51,644 nt of DNA from JBFHDX01 sp041584475 (GTDB taxonomy: Bacteria; Pseudomonadota; Alphaproteobacteria; UBA8366; JADFVY01), in assembly GCA_041584475.1 (NCBI GenBank), contig JBFHDX010000013.1:1-51644 (forward strand), given 5' to 3'. Every line of letters starts with the position of its first letter. The first letter of the stretch is position 1. The notes under the pieces were generated by a model. That model worked only from the letters and a program-made list of their open reading frames with translations. It ran no database searches and was not told where the DNA came from. Below are positions 26,407-34,092 of the stretch, piece by piece. The translations under genes were made by a program, and so were the position numbers.

Positions 26407-27129
26407 TCAGCCATGGGTCATTCCCAGCTGCAGATTGCGGATTCGCGCGGCGGCAATCTCGGAGCGCAGCCGCACGATGCCGACGACGACATAGAACAGC
26501 GTGAAGGCGACCGCCATCAGCAGCAGCGGCCACAGCATGGACGGATGGATCGCCGGCCCCTCCATGCGCACCACGCTTGCCGGCTGGTGCAGCGTGTTCC
26601 ACCAGTCGACCGAGAATTTTATGATCGGCAGATTGACCGCGCCGACGAGCGCCAGGATCGCTGCCGGCTTGGCACCGCGCGCCGGGTCGTCGAACGCGTT
26701 CACCAGCGCGATGTAGCCGAGATACAGGAAGAACAGGATCAGCACCGAGGTGAGCCGGGCGTCCCACACCCACCACGTGCCCCACATCGGCTGCCCCCAG
26801 AGCGAGCCGGACACCAGCGTGATGAAGGTGAAGCAGGCGCCGATCGGGGCGCTGGCCCGCGCGATCATATCGGCCAGCGGGTGCTTCCAGATCAGACCGA
26901 CGGCGCTCGCGACCGCCATGTTCGCATAGACGAACATCGACATCCACGCCGCCGGCACGTGCACATACATGATGCGTACGGTCTCGCCCTGCTGGTAGTC
27001 GGCCGGCGACCGCAACAGCGCGAGGTAGAGCCCGGCCAGCAGCAGCACCGCCGTGACCGCGGCGCACCAAGGCAAGACGGCGTTGGCCACACGCATGAAA
27101 CGTGTGGGATTGGCAAATCGGTGCATCAT
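26407..27129 (-). CDS. ccmC: Haem transporter/handling protein CcmC
   Basis: A 240-residue inner-membrane protein with six helices. The WWD motif appears as WGTWWVWDARLTS at about residues 125-137, flanked by the haem-ligating His in VHVPAAW and in the later TLHQPASV. CcmC loads haem onto CcmE. The start MMHRFANPTRF is preceded by GAGAGAGG and lies about 24 bases after a predicted promoter start. It heads the ccmCDEFGI transcript, separately from ccmAB. Confidence 0.95.
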   Translation of the reverse strand: MMHRFANPTRFMRVANAVLPWCAAVTAVLLLAGLYLALLRSPADYQQGETVRIMYVHVPAAWMSMFVYANMAVASAVGLIWKHPLADMIARASAPIGACFTFITLVSGSLWGQPMWGTWWVWDARLTSVLILFFLYLGYIALVNAFDDPARGAKPAAILALVGAVNLPIIKFSVDWWNTLHQPASVVRMEGPAIHPSMLWPLLLMAVAFTLFYVVVGIVRLRSEIAAARIRNLQLGMTHG

Positions 27130-27159
27130 CGATTATACGGCCTCTCTCCCATGTGTCCC

Positions 27160-27189
27160 TATATAGGGTACGTGCCTTTCGCGGTGCAA
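27160..27189 (-). promoter_or_regulatory. ccmC: Predicted promoter of ccmCDEFGI
   Basis: On the minus strand TTGCAC (27189-27184) and TATATA (27165-27160) are 18 bases apart. The -10 is embedded in a perfect 12-base palindrome CCCTATATAGGG (27157-27168), which could also be an operator. Predicted leader length is about 24 bases. Confidence 0.5.
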
Positions 27190-27419
27190 ACATTGTCCGG
27201 CACCGCCCGCCGATCATTGATATAGCGCAAACCTGCCGGCAAGACGAACCGGCCGGATTGTCGCACCCGCGGGAGCGATATCGCCGTTCCGCGACGCGAC
27301 CGGGGGGACGCAAATACGCGGATTCCCAAACAACTTGTTAACTTCTGTCGCGGACAATGGCCGGACTCAGATGCCGTGGACGGCTTTTCCGCGGCATGGA
27401 CAACCGAAGGGTACGGTTC

Positions 27420-27743
27420 ATGAGGAATATTGGCATCCTGCTGGTGCTTTTCGGCGCTGGCAGCTTCGTGCTGAACATGATCGGCATGGAGTTCAAGCTG
27501 TTGATGTGGATCGACAACTGGGGTCAGACCACCGGTTGGGCGATCCGTGGCGGCATGATCGTCGTCGGTGGCCTGCTGTTTTTCATGGCCATGCGGTCCG
27601 CTTCGGGCGAGACGGCGACGGCACAGGCCCCGGCCGAGCCCGCTCCGGCACCGGTCGAGCCGACCCCGGCCACATCTTACGAGTCCGTGGACGAGACGCC
27701 CGATACGTCTGGCGAATATCAGCCCTCCACGGGGCATCAGTAA
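27420..27743 (+). CDS. Small membrane protein of unknown function between ccm blocks
   Basis: A 107-residue protein with two hydrophobic segments (about residues 4-22 and 39-59) and a Pro/Ala/Thr/Glu-rich hydrophilic tail. I recognise no family. The ATG at 27420 starts directly at the first hydrophobic segment. It is divergent from ccmC and convergent with ccmB, on the opposite strand, so it is not part of the ccm transcripts. A strong hairpin follows its stop. Confidence 0.65.
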   Translation: MRNIGILLVLFGAGSFVLNMIGMEFKLLMWIDNWGQTTGWAIRGGMIVVGGLLFFMAMRSASGETATAQAPAEPAPAPVEPTPATSYESVDETPDTSGEYQPSTGHQ

Positions 27744-27753
27744 CCAGCCTCGC

Positions 27754-27786
27754 GGCCTGTCGCGCTAGCGGCAAGCGCGACAGGCC
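27754..27786. terminator. Convergent hairpin between the small membrane gene and ccmB
   Basis: A 13-base perfect stem (27754-27766 with 27774-27786, core CCTGTCGCGCT/AGCGCGACAGG) with a seven-base loop lies between two converging stop codons. No T run follows on either strand, so it may act as a bidirectional, partly Rho-dependent end. Confidence 0.6.
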
Positions 27787-27813
27787 CGCGGCTGCGTTGC
27801 GCGGCCGTCCTTC

Positions 27814-28479
27814 CTAACGCAGCGAGTGGCGCAGCGCCGCGCCGGCGGCCCAGGGCGCCAGCGGCAGCGCCGCCGCGAGCATGGCGCCGAGAATCAGCAT
27901 GTGCGGCCGCGGGCTCAGGCCGGTGATCGCGGCATCGACCGCGGCCACCGAGAAGATCAGCACCGGAATGTAGAGCGGCAGCACGAGCAGCGAGATCAGC
28001 ACGCCACCGCGCCGTGCGCCGAGCGCCAGCGCCGCGCCGACGGCGCCGATCAGGCTCAGCGTCGGGGTCGCCAGCAGCATCGTGAAGACCATCACCGCAT
28101 AGCCCTCGCCGGGCATGTTCAGCAGCGCGGCGAGCACCGGCGCTGTCACAATCAGCGGCAGACCGGTGAGCGCCCAGTGGGCAAGGATCTTGGCGAGCAC
28201 GATGAGCTCCAGCGGTACCGGCGTCAGCACCAGGAGATCGATCGAGCCGTCCTCGTAGTCCGCGTGGAACAGGCGGTCCAGCGACAGCATCGTGGCCAGG
28301 AGCGCGGTCACCCACACGACGCCCGCGGCGATGCGGGCGAGGATGTTGGGCTCCGGGCCGACGCCGAGCGGGAACAGGGTCACGGTGATCACGAAGAATG
28401 TGACGACCATGGCGACGTCGGTTCCCTGCCGCAGCGCCAGCCGCAGGTCCCGGATCAGGATATGCTTCAGCGCCCGCAT
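27814..28479 (-). CDS. ccmB: Haem exporter membrane subunit CcmB
   Basis: A 221-residue membrane protein with six helices, subunit of the CcmABCD complex that releases holo-CcmE. Family marks are the N-terminal RDLRLALRQG, FPLGVGPEPNILARIAAGVVW, LFHADYEDGSIDLLVLTPVPLE and GRRGG-like GARRGGVLISLLVLPLYIP. The ATG shares its A with the ccmA stop (TGATG), so coupling to ccmA is tight. Confidence 0.95.
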   Translation of the reverse strand: MRALKHILIRDLRLALRQGTDVAMVVTFFVITVTLFPLGVGPEPNILARIAAGVVWVTALLATMLSLDRLFHADYEDGSIDLLVLTPVPLELIVLAKILAHWALTGLPLIVTAPVLAALLNMPGEGYAVMVFTMLLATPTLSLIGAVGAALALGARRGGVLISLLVLPLYIPVLIFSVAAVDAAITGLSPRPHMLILGAMLAAALPLAPWAAGAALRHSLR

Positions 28480-29138
28480 CAGTGCGCGGCATCCATATCG
28501 TCGAAGATCTGGCGTCGCGCCGGGAAATCCGACATGTCGAGAGTTTCGGCCGCCGGACCGGCATCGACCGGCTGGTGCGTCGCCATGACCACCGTGCCGC
28601 CATTGTCGCGATGCGCCGCGATCAGCTGTTCGAGGATGCCCACGGCGCTGCGGTCGAGGCCGACCGTGGGCTCGTCGAGCAGCCATAGGGGGGCCTCGCT
28701 GGCAACGATGCGGGCGAGCGACAGGCGTCGCCGCTGTCCGGACGACAGGAACTGCGCAGGCGTGTCCGCCAGACGGCCGAGCCCGACCGTCTCGAGCGCC
28801 GCCGAGACGAGGTCTGTCGCCCCTTTCAGGCCGGCCCAGAAGGTCAGGTTCTCGCGCACGGTCAGGACCGGCTTGATGGCGTCCTGGTAGGCGACGTACA
28901 GCAGCCGCTCGCTGTGCTCCTCGGAGGCGGCGGGGATCGGTTCGTCATTCCATGCGAGCAAGCCGTCGACCGGCTGCAAGAGCCCGGCCATGATCCTCAT
29001 CAGGCTCGATTTGCCGCTGCCGTTCGGTCCGCTCAGGACCAGCGCCCCGCCCGACTCCACCGCGAAGTCGAGTGCCTCGAAGACGAAGCGCTCGCCGCGG
29101 AAACAGGTCAGCGAGTGGCCGGAGAAACGGTTCGGCAT
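28479..29138 (-). CDS. ccmA: Haem exporter ATP-binding subunit CcmA
   Basis: A 219-residue ABC ATPase. Walker A is GPNGSGKSS (residues 37-45), the signature is LSSGQRRRLSLAR and Walker B is LWLLDEPTVGLD, followed by a His-switch ATHQP. With CcmB, C and D it powers release of haem-loaded CcmE. It is the first gene of the ccmAB transcript. In many alphaproteobacteria ccmA is divergent from and next to acnA; here acnA is 16.7 kb away with other genes between. Confidence 0.95.
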   Translation of the reverse strand: MPNRFSGHSLTCFRGERFVFEALDFAVESGGALVLSGPNGSGKSSLMRIMAGLLQPVDGLLAWNDEPIPAASEEHSERLLYVAYQDAIKPVLTVRENLTFWAGLKGATDLVSAALETVGLGRLADTPAQFLSSGQRRRLSLARIVASEAPLWLLDEPTVGLDRSAVGILEQLIAAHRDNGGTVVMATHQPVDAGPAAETLDMSDFPARRQIFDDMDAAH

Positions 29139-29566
29139 GCGCGTTCGCCCTCTGACACTATGGCACGGTTCTTGCTGCTAGGTTCGGCGTTGACGGTGGT
29201 CTGCCCGACGACCTGCCGGAGGCGACATCAACGGGTCGCGGGCGACAGAGGTATACCACAGTCATCGGTGATGGGAAGCCGGGGCGTCGGCAAGTGCCAG
29301 CCGACGAAAAATTGGCGGTTGCCGGGGGTGGGCCGGCAACCGCCAAACTTTTGGCGACCCCTTGGATATGGTCGCAAACAGAGGCTGTCAGGGTTAGCCT
29401 CGACTGAGAGGGGAGGTCTCAGCCTCTCCATATCACTCCCGCTTTATGGTCAAGGTTTGCCGGAAATATGGCAATATTGTGACCCCCCTGTTCATTTGTC
29501 TTAAATTACAGACAACTTCGGTGTTGTTTAGATAGAATTCAGCTTTTCCAACGAGTTAGTCGGCGC
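29139..29566. other. Structured intergenic region between the CoA ligase gene and ccmA
   Basis: No gene is seen. The right part (29440-29560) is AT-rich and contains the inverted pair TTGTCT/AGACAA read on the minus strand. The middle (29365-29434) has nested arms: GATATGG with CCATATC, GAGGCTG with CAGCCTC, and an alternative GAGGCT with AGCCTC. Next comes an intrinsic terminator on the minus strand (29307-29346), then a seven-base-stem hairpin (29285-29306). It is either the 3' end of the ligase transcript or a leader of ccmAB. Confidence 0.55.
29307..29346 (-). terminator. Strong intrinsic terminator, minus strand
   Basis: A perfect 14-base stem, TTGGCGGTTGCCGG (29312-29325) with CCGGCAACCGCCAA (29333-29346), has a seven-base loop. 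Read on the minus strand it is followed by TTTTT (29311-29307), so it should terminate transcripts coming from the CoA ligase gene or from a ccmAB leader. Confidence 0.8.
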
Positions 29567-30811
29567 TCACTCGTAGGAGCGCTGATCCTCGATGACCTTG
29601 CCGTCGTTCGCGATCTCGCCGCGTGACACAATTCGCACATCGGCTCGCAGTTTGCATTCCGCCTGCACCGAACCGGCGATCGCGGCGACGAGAACCTCGG
29701 CTTCATTGGGCGCGCCGGCGACCTCGCAGAGGAGCACAGCTGTGTCCTTGCCGCCCTCGTCGCGGACCACGAGCCGGGCGCGAGCGATCTCGGCATGCCG
29801 CTTGACGACACGGTCGATCTGCCCGGGGTGGACGAACATGCCCCTGATCTTGGTGGTCTGGTCGGCCCGGCCCATCCAGCCCCTGATGCGGGGTGCCGTG
29901 CGGCCGCACGGGCTCGCGCCCGGCAGGATCGCCGACAGGTCTCCGGTGGCGAAGCGGAGCAACGGGTAATCCATATTCAGCGTCGTGACGACGATCTCGC
30001 CGACCTCGCCTTCCGGCACCGGATCCCCGGTTCCGGGACGCACGATCTCGACGATCACGTGCTCATCGAGAATCATGCCGTCCTTCGCCGCCGACTCGTA
30101 TGCGATAAGGCCGAGATCCGCCGTTCCGTAGCATTGCAGGACCGATATTCCCTGGCCGCCGATCTCGCCCCGCAGACTCGGCGTCAGCGCACCGCCCGAT
30201 ACAATGGCTTTCTTGAGCGTTGGCATGCGGATACCGCTCTCTTTGGCCTTGTCGAGCAGGATCTTCAGAAAATCCGGCGTGCCGGCGAACCCGTCCGCGC
30301 CGTAGTGGACGATCGCCTGAAGCTGCATTTCGGTCTGCCCCGTGCCGCCCGCGAACACAGGGCAGCCCAACGCGTGTGCGGCAGACTCGAACATCGCCCC
30401 GGCCGGCGTGAAATGGTATGCGAAACAGTTGTGCAGGATGTCTCCCTTGCGGAACCCCGCGGCAAAGAGGGCGCGGGCGAACCGCCACCAGTCCTTGCCA
30501 TGGGCTTCGGGATCGGCGATCGGCCCGGGGGACATGAACAGCCGCGCCATCTCGCGCACCGGCGTCGCGGTCAACCCGCCGAAGGGCGGGTCCGCCCGCT
30601 GCAGTTCGATCAGTTCGGACTTTCGCGTGACCGGGAGCCGGGCCAACGACTCGCGCGACACGACGTCGCGCGGCTCGATGCCGTCGAGACTGCGCGCGTA
30701 GGCGGGCGCGGCGCGCTGCGCGCGCGCTACGGCCTCGGGCAGCGCCGCCAGCAGGGCGGCCTCGCGGGTCTCCGGAGCGCGGGTCTCCAAGCGGTCGTAA
30801 TGTTCGCCCAT
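29567..30811 (-). CDS. Phenylacetate-CoA ligase (PaaK)-like adenylate-forming protein
   Basis: A 414-residue protein of the PaaK-like branch of acyl-CoA ligases, which activate aromatic or other carboxylic acids with ATP and CoA. Motifs seen are LPVTRKSEL, FAGTPDFLKILL, IVSGGALTPSLR, LQCYGTADLGLIAYE, PLLRFATGDLS and a C-terminal RGMFVHPGQID with a later basic region. The usual Ser/Thr/Gly P-loop of PaaK is replaced by LFMSPGPIADPE. ATG 30811 has AGGGG at good spacing; ATG 30826 is possible. It is downstream of, and same-strand with, the sugar ABC genes but separated by 185 bases. Substrate cannot be read from the sequence. Confidence 0.85.
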   Translation of the reverse strand: MGEHYDRLETRAPETREAALLAALPEAVARAQRAAPAYARSLDGIEPRDVVSRESLARLPVTRKSELIELQRADPPFGGLTATPVREMARLFMSPGPIADPEAHGKDWWRFARALFAAGFRKGDILHNCFAYHFTPAGAMFESAAHALGCPVFAGGTGQTEMQLQAIVHYGADGFAGTPDFLKILLDKAKESGIRMPTLKKAIVSGGALTPSLRGEIGGQGISVLQCYGTADLGLIAYESAAKDGMILDEHVIVEIVRPGTGDPVPEGEVGEIVVTTLNMDYPLLRFATGDLSAILPGASPCGRTAPRIRGWMGRADQTTKIRGMFVHPGQIDRVVKRHAEIARARLVVRDEGGKDTAVLLCEVAGAPNEAEVLVAAIAGSVQAECKLRADVRIVSRGEIANDGKVIEDQRSYE

Positions 30812-30827
30812 CGCAGGCCCCTTCATG

Positions 30828-30863
30828 ATCCGGGGAGTGTGCCGGGCCCGGCCTTCCCCGGAT
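30828..30863. repeat. Inverted repeat before the PaaK-like ligase
   Basis: ATCCGGGGA (30828-30836) pairs perfectly with TCCCCGGAT (30855-30863). It lies between the ABC ATPase stop and the ligase start, overlapping the possible earlier ATG region. It may mark the end of the sugar ABC transcript; no T run follows. Confidence 0.45.
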
Positions 30864-30996
30864 GCCCGCCCGGCAATCGATAGCATCTGGCGGCCAGCGG
30901 GAACAGACCGAGGATGATTTCGGCCGCCCTTCGTGCCGGCGTGGGCCGCTGTGCATATCCGGCGGCGCGGTGTAGGGCGTGTCCGCCGGTTGCGGG

Positions 30997-31752
30997 TCAG
31001 GAGTCCGCTTCGGCCGCGACCGGGGCGCCCTGGACGATCAGCTCGAGCACGTCCTTTTCCGTCGTCTCCTTGATGACCCGTTCGCCGACATTGCGGCCGC
31101 GTTTCAACACCATTACCCGGTCGCCGACTTCGAAGATATCGGTCAGCCGGTGCGAGATGATGATCTGGGCGACGCCCTGGCGCTTGAGCTCGAGCATGGT
31201 CTCGAGCAGGCGGCTGGTTGCCATCGCCGACAGGTTCGCGGTCGGCTCGTCGAGGATGACGACCTTCGGCGCGAAGCTGATGGCGCGGGCGATCGCGACC
31301 GATTGCTGGCGTCCGCCGGACAGGCTCTCGACCTTCTGGAAGACCGAATTGACGTCCACGTTCAGACGCTTCAGCACCGCATCCGCTTCCGCATACATGC
31401 GCCTGCGGTCCACGAACAGGCGCTTGCGCGGCCAGCGACCGAGAAACACGTTCTGCGCGACGTCCATGTTCCCGCACAGTGCGAAATCCTGATAGATCAT
31501 TTCGATGCCCGCGTCGCGGCTGTCGTGCGGCGTACGGAAGTGCACCGGGCGCCCCTCGATGAGGATTGCCCCCTCGTCGCGGTGATAGGCGCCGGTCAGG
31601 ACTTTCATGAGGGTCGACTTGCCTGCCGAATTGTCGCCGACGAGTCCGAGGATCTCACCCGGCATCAGCCGCAGGTCAACGCCGTGCAGCGCTCGGACGG
31701 CGCCGAACGTCTTGTCGATGCCCCGCATCTCGACGAGCGCTGCATCGGTCAT
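30997..31752 (-). CDS. Sugar ABC importer ATPase, single-domain (FrcA-like)
   Basis: A 251-residue ABC ATPase of the CUT2 sugar family. Walker A is GDNSAGKST (residues 39-47), the signature is LSGGRQQSVAIAR, Walker B is VVILDEPTANL and the switch is IIISHRL. Most CUT2 systems (RbsA, XylG) have two fused ATPase domains of about 500 residues; this has one, like FrcA, so it should work as a homodimer. Its start is two bases after the permease stop. With the permease and binding protein genes it forms a complete importer operon. Confidence 0.92.
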   Translation of the reverse strand: MTDAALVEMRGIDKTFGAVRALHGVDLRLMPGEILGLVGDNSAGKSTLMKVLTGAYHRDEGAILIEGRPVHFRTPHDSRDAGIEMIYQDFALCGNMDVAQNVFLGRWPRKRLFVDRRRMYAEADAVLKRLNVDVNSVFQKVESLSGGRQQSVAIARAISFAPKVVILDEPTANLSAMATSRLLETMLELKRQGVAQIIISHRLTDIFEVGDRVMVLKRGRNVGERVIKETTEKDVLELIVQGAPVAAEADS

Positions 31753-31753
31753 G

Positions 31754-34012
31754 TCATGCCTCCCGTAACTGCGGTTTCGCGGCGAGTCGCTCGCGCACCC
31801 GCTGGATGACGCCTTCCTGGCGCAACCAGATGTCCGCCAGCACGGCGAGAATCAGGATAAGCCCGATGAAGACATTGACCCAATGCTGCGGCATCACGAA
31901 CGACGTGCCGTCAGGCAGGAGCAGCTGCAGCGAGAGCAGCGCGCGAATCAGGGTGATCACCGCTGCACCCGCCAGCGACCCGAGCACCGACCCGTAACCG
32001 CCGAAGATCGAGCCGCCGCCGATGATCACGCTGGCGATGGCGTCGAGCTCGCGCAGTTGCCCGGCGCTCGGATTGAAGCTGCGCAGATAGGCGATGTAGA
32101 TGATGCCGGCCAGCGCGGCGCACATCGCGGAGAACACGAGCGAGACGAAACGAACGCGGTCGGTGTTGATGCCGGCATATTCGGCGGCCCGTCGGTTGCC
32201 GCCGGTGGCGATAACCGAATGTCCGAAGCGGGTTTTCGCCAGGACGATCCCGGCGACGAGCGCGATCGTCGCCATGATCAGCGTCTGCACGCTGACCGCC
32301 GCGGTGACGTCGTACCAGAGGGTCCCGCGCTGCGGCGCCAGGCCGTTGCTCGACAGGATCTCGATGAGCTTGCGGCCGAGCAGGTTGAAGCTCTCCGGAA
32401 ATCCGGAGAGCTGGCGACCGGCCACCAGCCACGCGCCGATGCCCCGCGCGATGTAGAACATGCCGAGCGTGGCGACGAAGGCGGGCAGCCGGGCCTTGGT
32501 CGCGAGCAGCGCGTTGACGACGCCGGCCATCGTACCGGCGGCGAACGCAACCGCCATCGCGACCATCGGTCCCGCCTGCAGCTCCTTCATGAGGAATGCT
32601 GCCGTCGCCCCCGACATGGCGAGCACGGCACCGACCGAGAGGTCGATGTCGCCGTTGGCGATCACGTAGGTCATGCCGATCGACAGCAGGGCGACCTCGG
32701 TGAAGGCGAGCATAAGATTGAACGAATTGTCGAGCGATCCCCAGAAATCGGGCCGCAGCATCGCGCCCAGCGCCCACAGGACGACGACGAGGATGACTGC
32801 CGCCGACTCGCGTCGCGCCAGCAGCTTCGCCACGCCGGAGGCCGTCGATTCACGGGCGGTGATCCGCGTGCCGCGCGTCTGCACGCCGGCGATCGCCACG
32901 CCCTCGTCGCTTCCCTTCGGAGCCGGTCGACCGCGCAGGCGCGCCCACAGGCGGGCGGCGAGGCCGGAGCGGATCAGCCACGGCTCGATCAGCACGGCGG
33001 CGACCAGAATGAGGCCGAGGAACGCCGGCACGGCGCCCGGGGGCAGCTGCGCCATGCCCTGGATCTCCATCTCGACGCCGCCGACCGTGATGGTGCGTAC
33101 CGTCGGCACGCCCTCGCGCAGAACCTTGTCGATGAGGACCACCAGCAGCGCACCGAGGCAGGATCCGAGCACGCGGCCGCGCCCGCCGAGGATCGAGGCG
33201 CCGCCGACGATCACCGCGGCGATCACGATCAGCTCCGAGCCCTGGCCGTACTGGCTCGTCACCGTCTTGTCCTGGGCGACGTTCATCAGTCCGGCGATGG
33301 CGGCGCACAGCGACGACAGGACGAATGCGCGGATGCGCACGCGATCGGTCGGGATGCCGGCGTACTCGGCCGCCTGGGCGTTGCCGCCCGTGGCGTAAGT
33401 CTCGTAGCCCCAGCGCGTGCGGCCCAGCACATAGATGCCCAGGGCGGCGATGATCAGGAACAGCGGGACCTGGTTGTTGATGCCCAGAAGCTGCGTCTCG
33501 CCGAGCACGAAGAAAGCGTCAGTCTGCGCCTTGCCCGCATAGCCGATGGTCTTGCCGCCGGTCAGACCGAGCACCAGGCCGCGGCCGATGAACAGCATGG
33601 CGAGCGTTGCGATGAAGGCCGGCACCTTCAGCTTGGTGACGAGCACGCCGTTCACCAGGCCGACCGCTGCGCCCAGCGACAGCCCGATCGCGACGCCTGC
33701 CCACGACGGCAGGTCGTAGAAGGTCGGGCCGTAGGCGATCGAGAACACGACGGCGACGAGGCCGAGCGTCGAGCCGACCGAGAGATCGAGATCGCGGTTG
33801 ACGATGACGAAGCTCATGCCGACGGCCATGACGCCGAAGCGCGCCGCATCGCGAAGTATCGCGAGCAGCGCGTCGGGCGTGCCGAAGAACCCGGGATTGA
33901 TGACCGCGCCGACGAAATAGAGCGCGACCATGAACAGCAGGAGGCCCGCCTCCCAGGCGCCGAACAGGTCGGGCGGCTCGCGTCGCCTACCGTTGGGCAA
34001 GGCCATGAGCAA
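31754..34012 (-). CDS. Sugar ABC importer permease, two RbsC-like domains fused
   Basis: A 752-residue membrane protein made of two homologous CUT2 permease units joined by an Arg-rich linker near residues 360-400. The halves repeat the same landmarks: NRDLDLSVGSTLGL versus NGDIDLSVGAVLAM, YAGIPTDRVRIRAF versus YAGINTDRVRFVSL, and GGASILGGRGRVLGS versus GGGSIFGGYGSVLGS. A normal RbsC has about 320-340 residues and dimerises. Here one polypeptide supplies both halves, matching the single-domain ATPase encoded next. No internal stop or frameshift is present. Confidence 0.93.
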   Translation of the reverse strand: MLMALPNGRRREPPDLFGAWEAGLLLFMVALYFVGAVINPGFFGTPDALLAILRDAARFGVMAVGMSFVIVNRDLDLSVGSTLGLVAVVFSIAYGPTFYDLPSWAGVAIGLSLGAAVGLVNGVLVTKLKVPAFIATLAMLFIGRGLVLGLTGGKTIGYAGKAQTDAFFVLGETQLLGINNQVPLFLIIAALGIYVLGRTRWGYETYATGGNAQAAEYAGIPTDRVRIRAFVLSSLCAAIAGLMNVAQDKTVTSQYGQGSELIVIAAVIVGGASILGGRGRVLGSCLGALLVVLIDKVLREGVPTVRTITVGGVEMEIQGMAQLPPGAVPAFLGLILVAAVLIEPWLIRSGLAARLWARLRGRPAPKGSDEGVAIAGVQTRGTRITARESTASGVAKLLARRESAAVILVVVLWALGAMLRPDFWGSLDNSFNLMLAFTEVALLSIGMTYVIANGDIDLSVGAVLAMSGATAAFLMKELQAGPMVAMAVAFAAGTMAGVVNALLATKARLPAFVATLGMFYIARGIGAWLVAGRQLSGFPESFNLLGRKLIEILSSNGLAPQRGTLWYDVTAAVSVQTLIMATIALVAGIVLAKTRFGHSVIATGGNRRAAEYAGINTDRVRFVSLVFSAMCAALAGIIYIAYLRSFNPSAGQLRELDAIASVIIGGGSIFGGYGSVLGSLAGAAVITLIRALLSLQLLLPDGTSFVMPQHWVNVFIGLILILAVLADIWLRQEGVIQRVRERLAAKPQLREA

Positions 34013-34055
34013 TCACCGGGAATCGAAGCAGCACCGGGGCGCAGGAAGCGGGCAG

Positions 34056-34083
34056 CCCCGCGCGCCGGCGCCGGCGCGCGGGG
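34056..34083. repeat. 28-base perfect palindrome between sugar-binding protein and permease genes
   Basis: CCCCGCGCGCCGG (34056-34068) and CCGGCGCGCGGGG (34071-34083) form a 13-base GC stem with almost no loop, in the 80-base gap between the two genes. No T run follows. Such stems commonly protect the upstream binding-protein message, giving more binding protein than permease. Confidence 0.65.
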
Positions 34084-34092
34084 GACGCGGGA

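Noticed and set aside
29365..29434. Known riboswitch ahead of ccmAB
   Set aside because: I compared the visible conserved bases with TPP, cobalamin, glycine and SAM-type patterns and none fits; it is reported only as a structured region.
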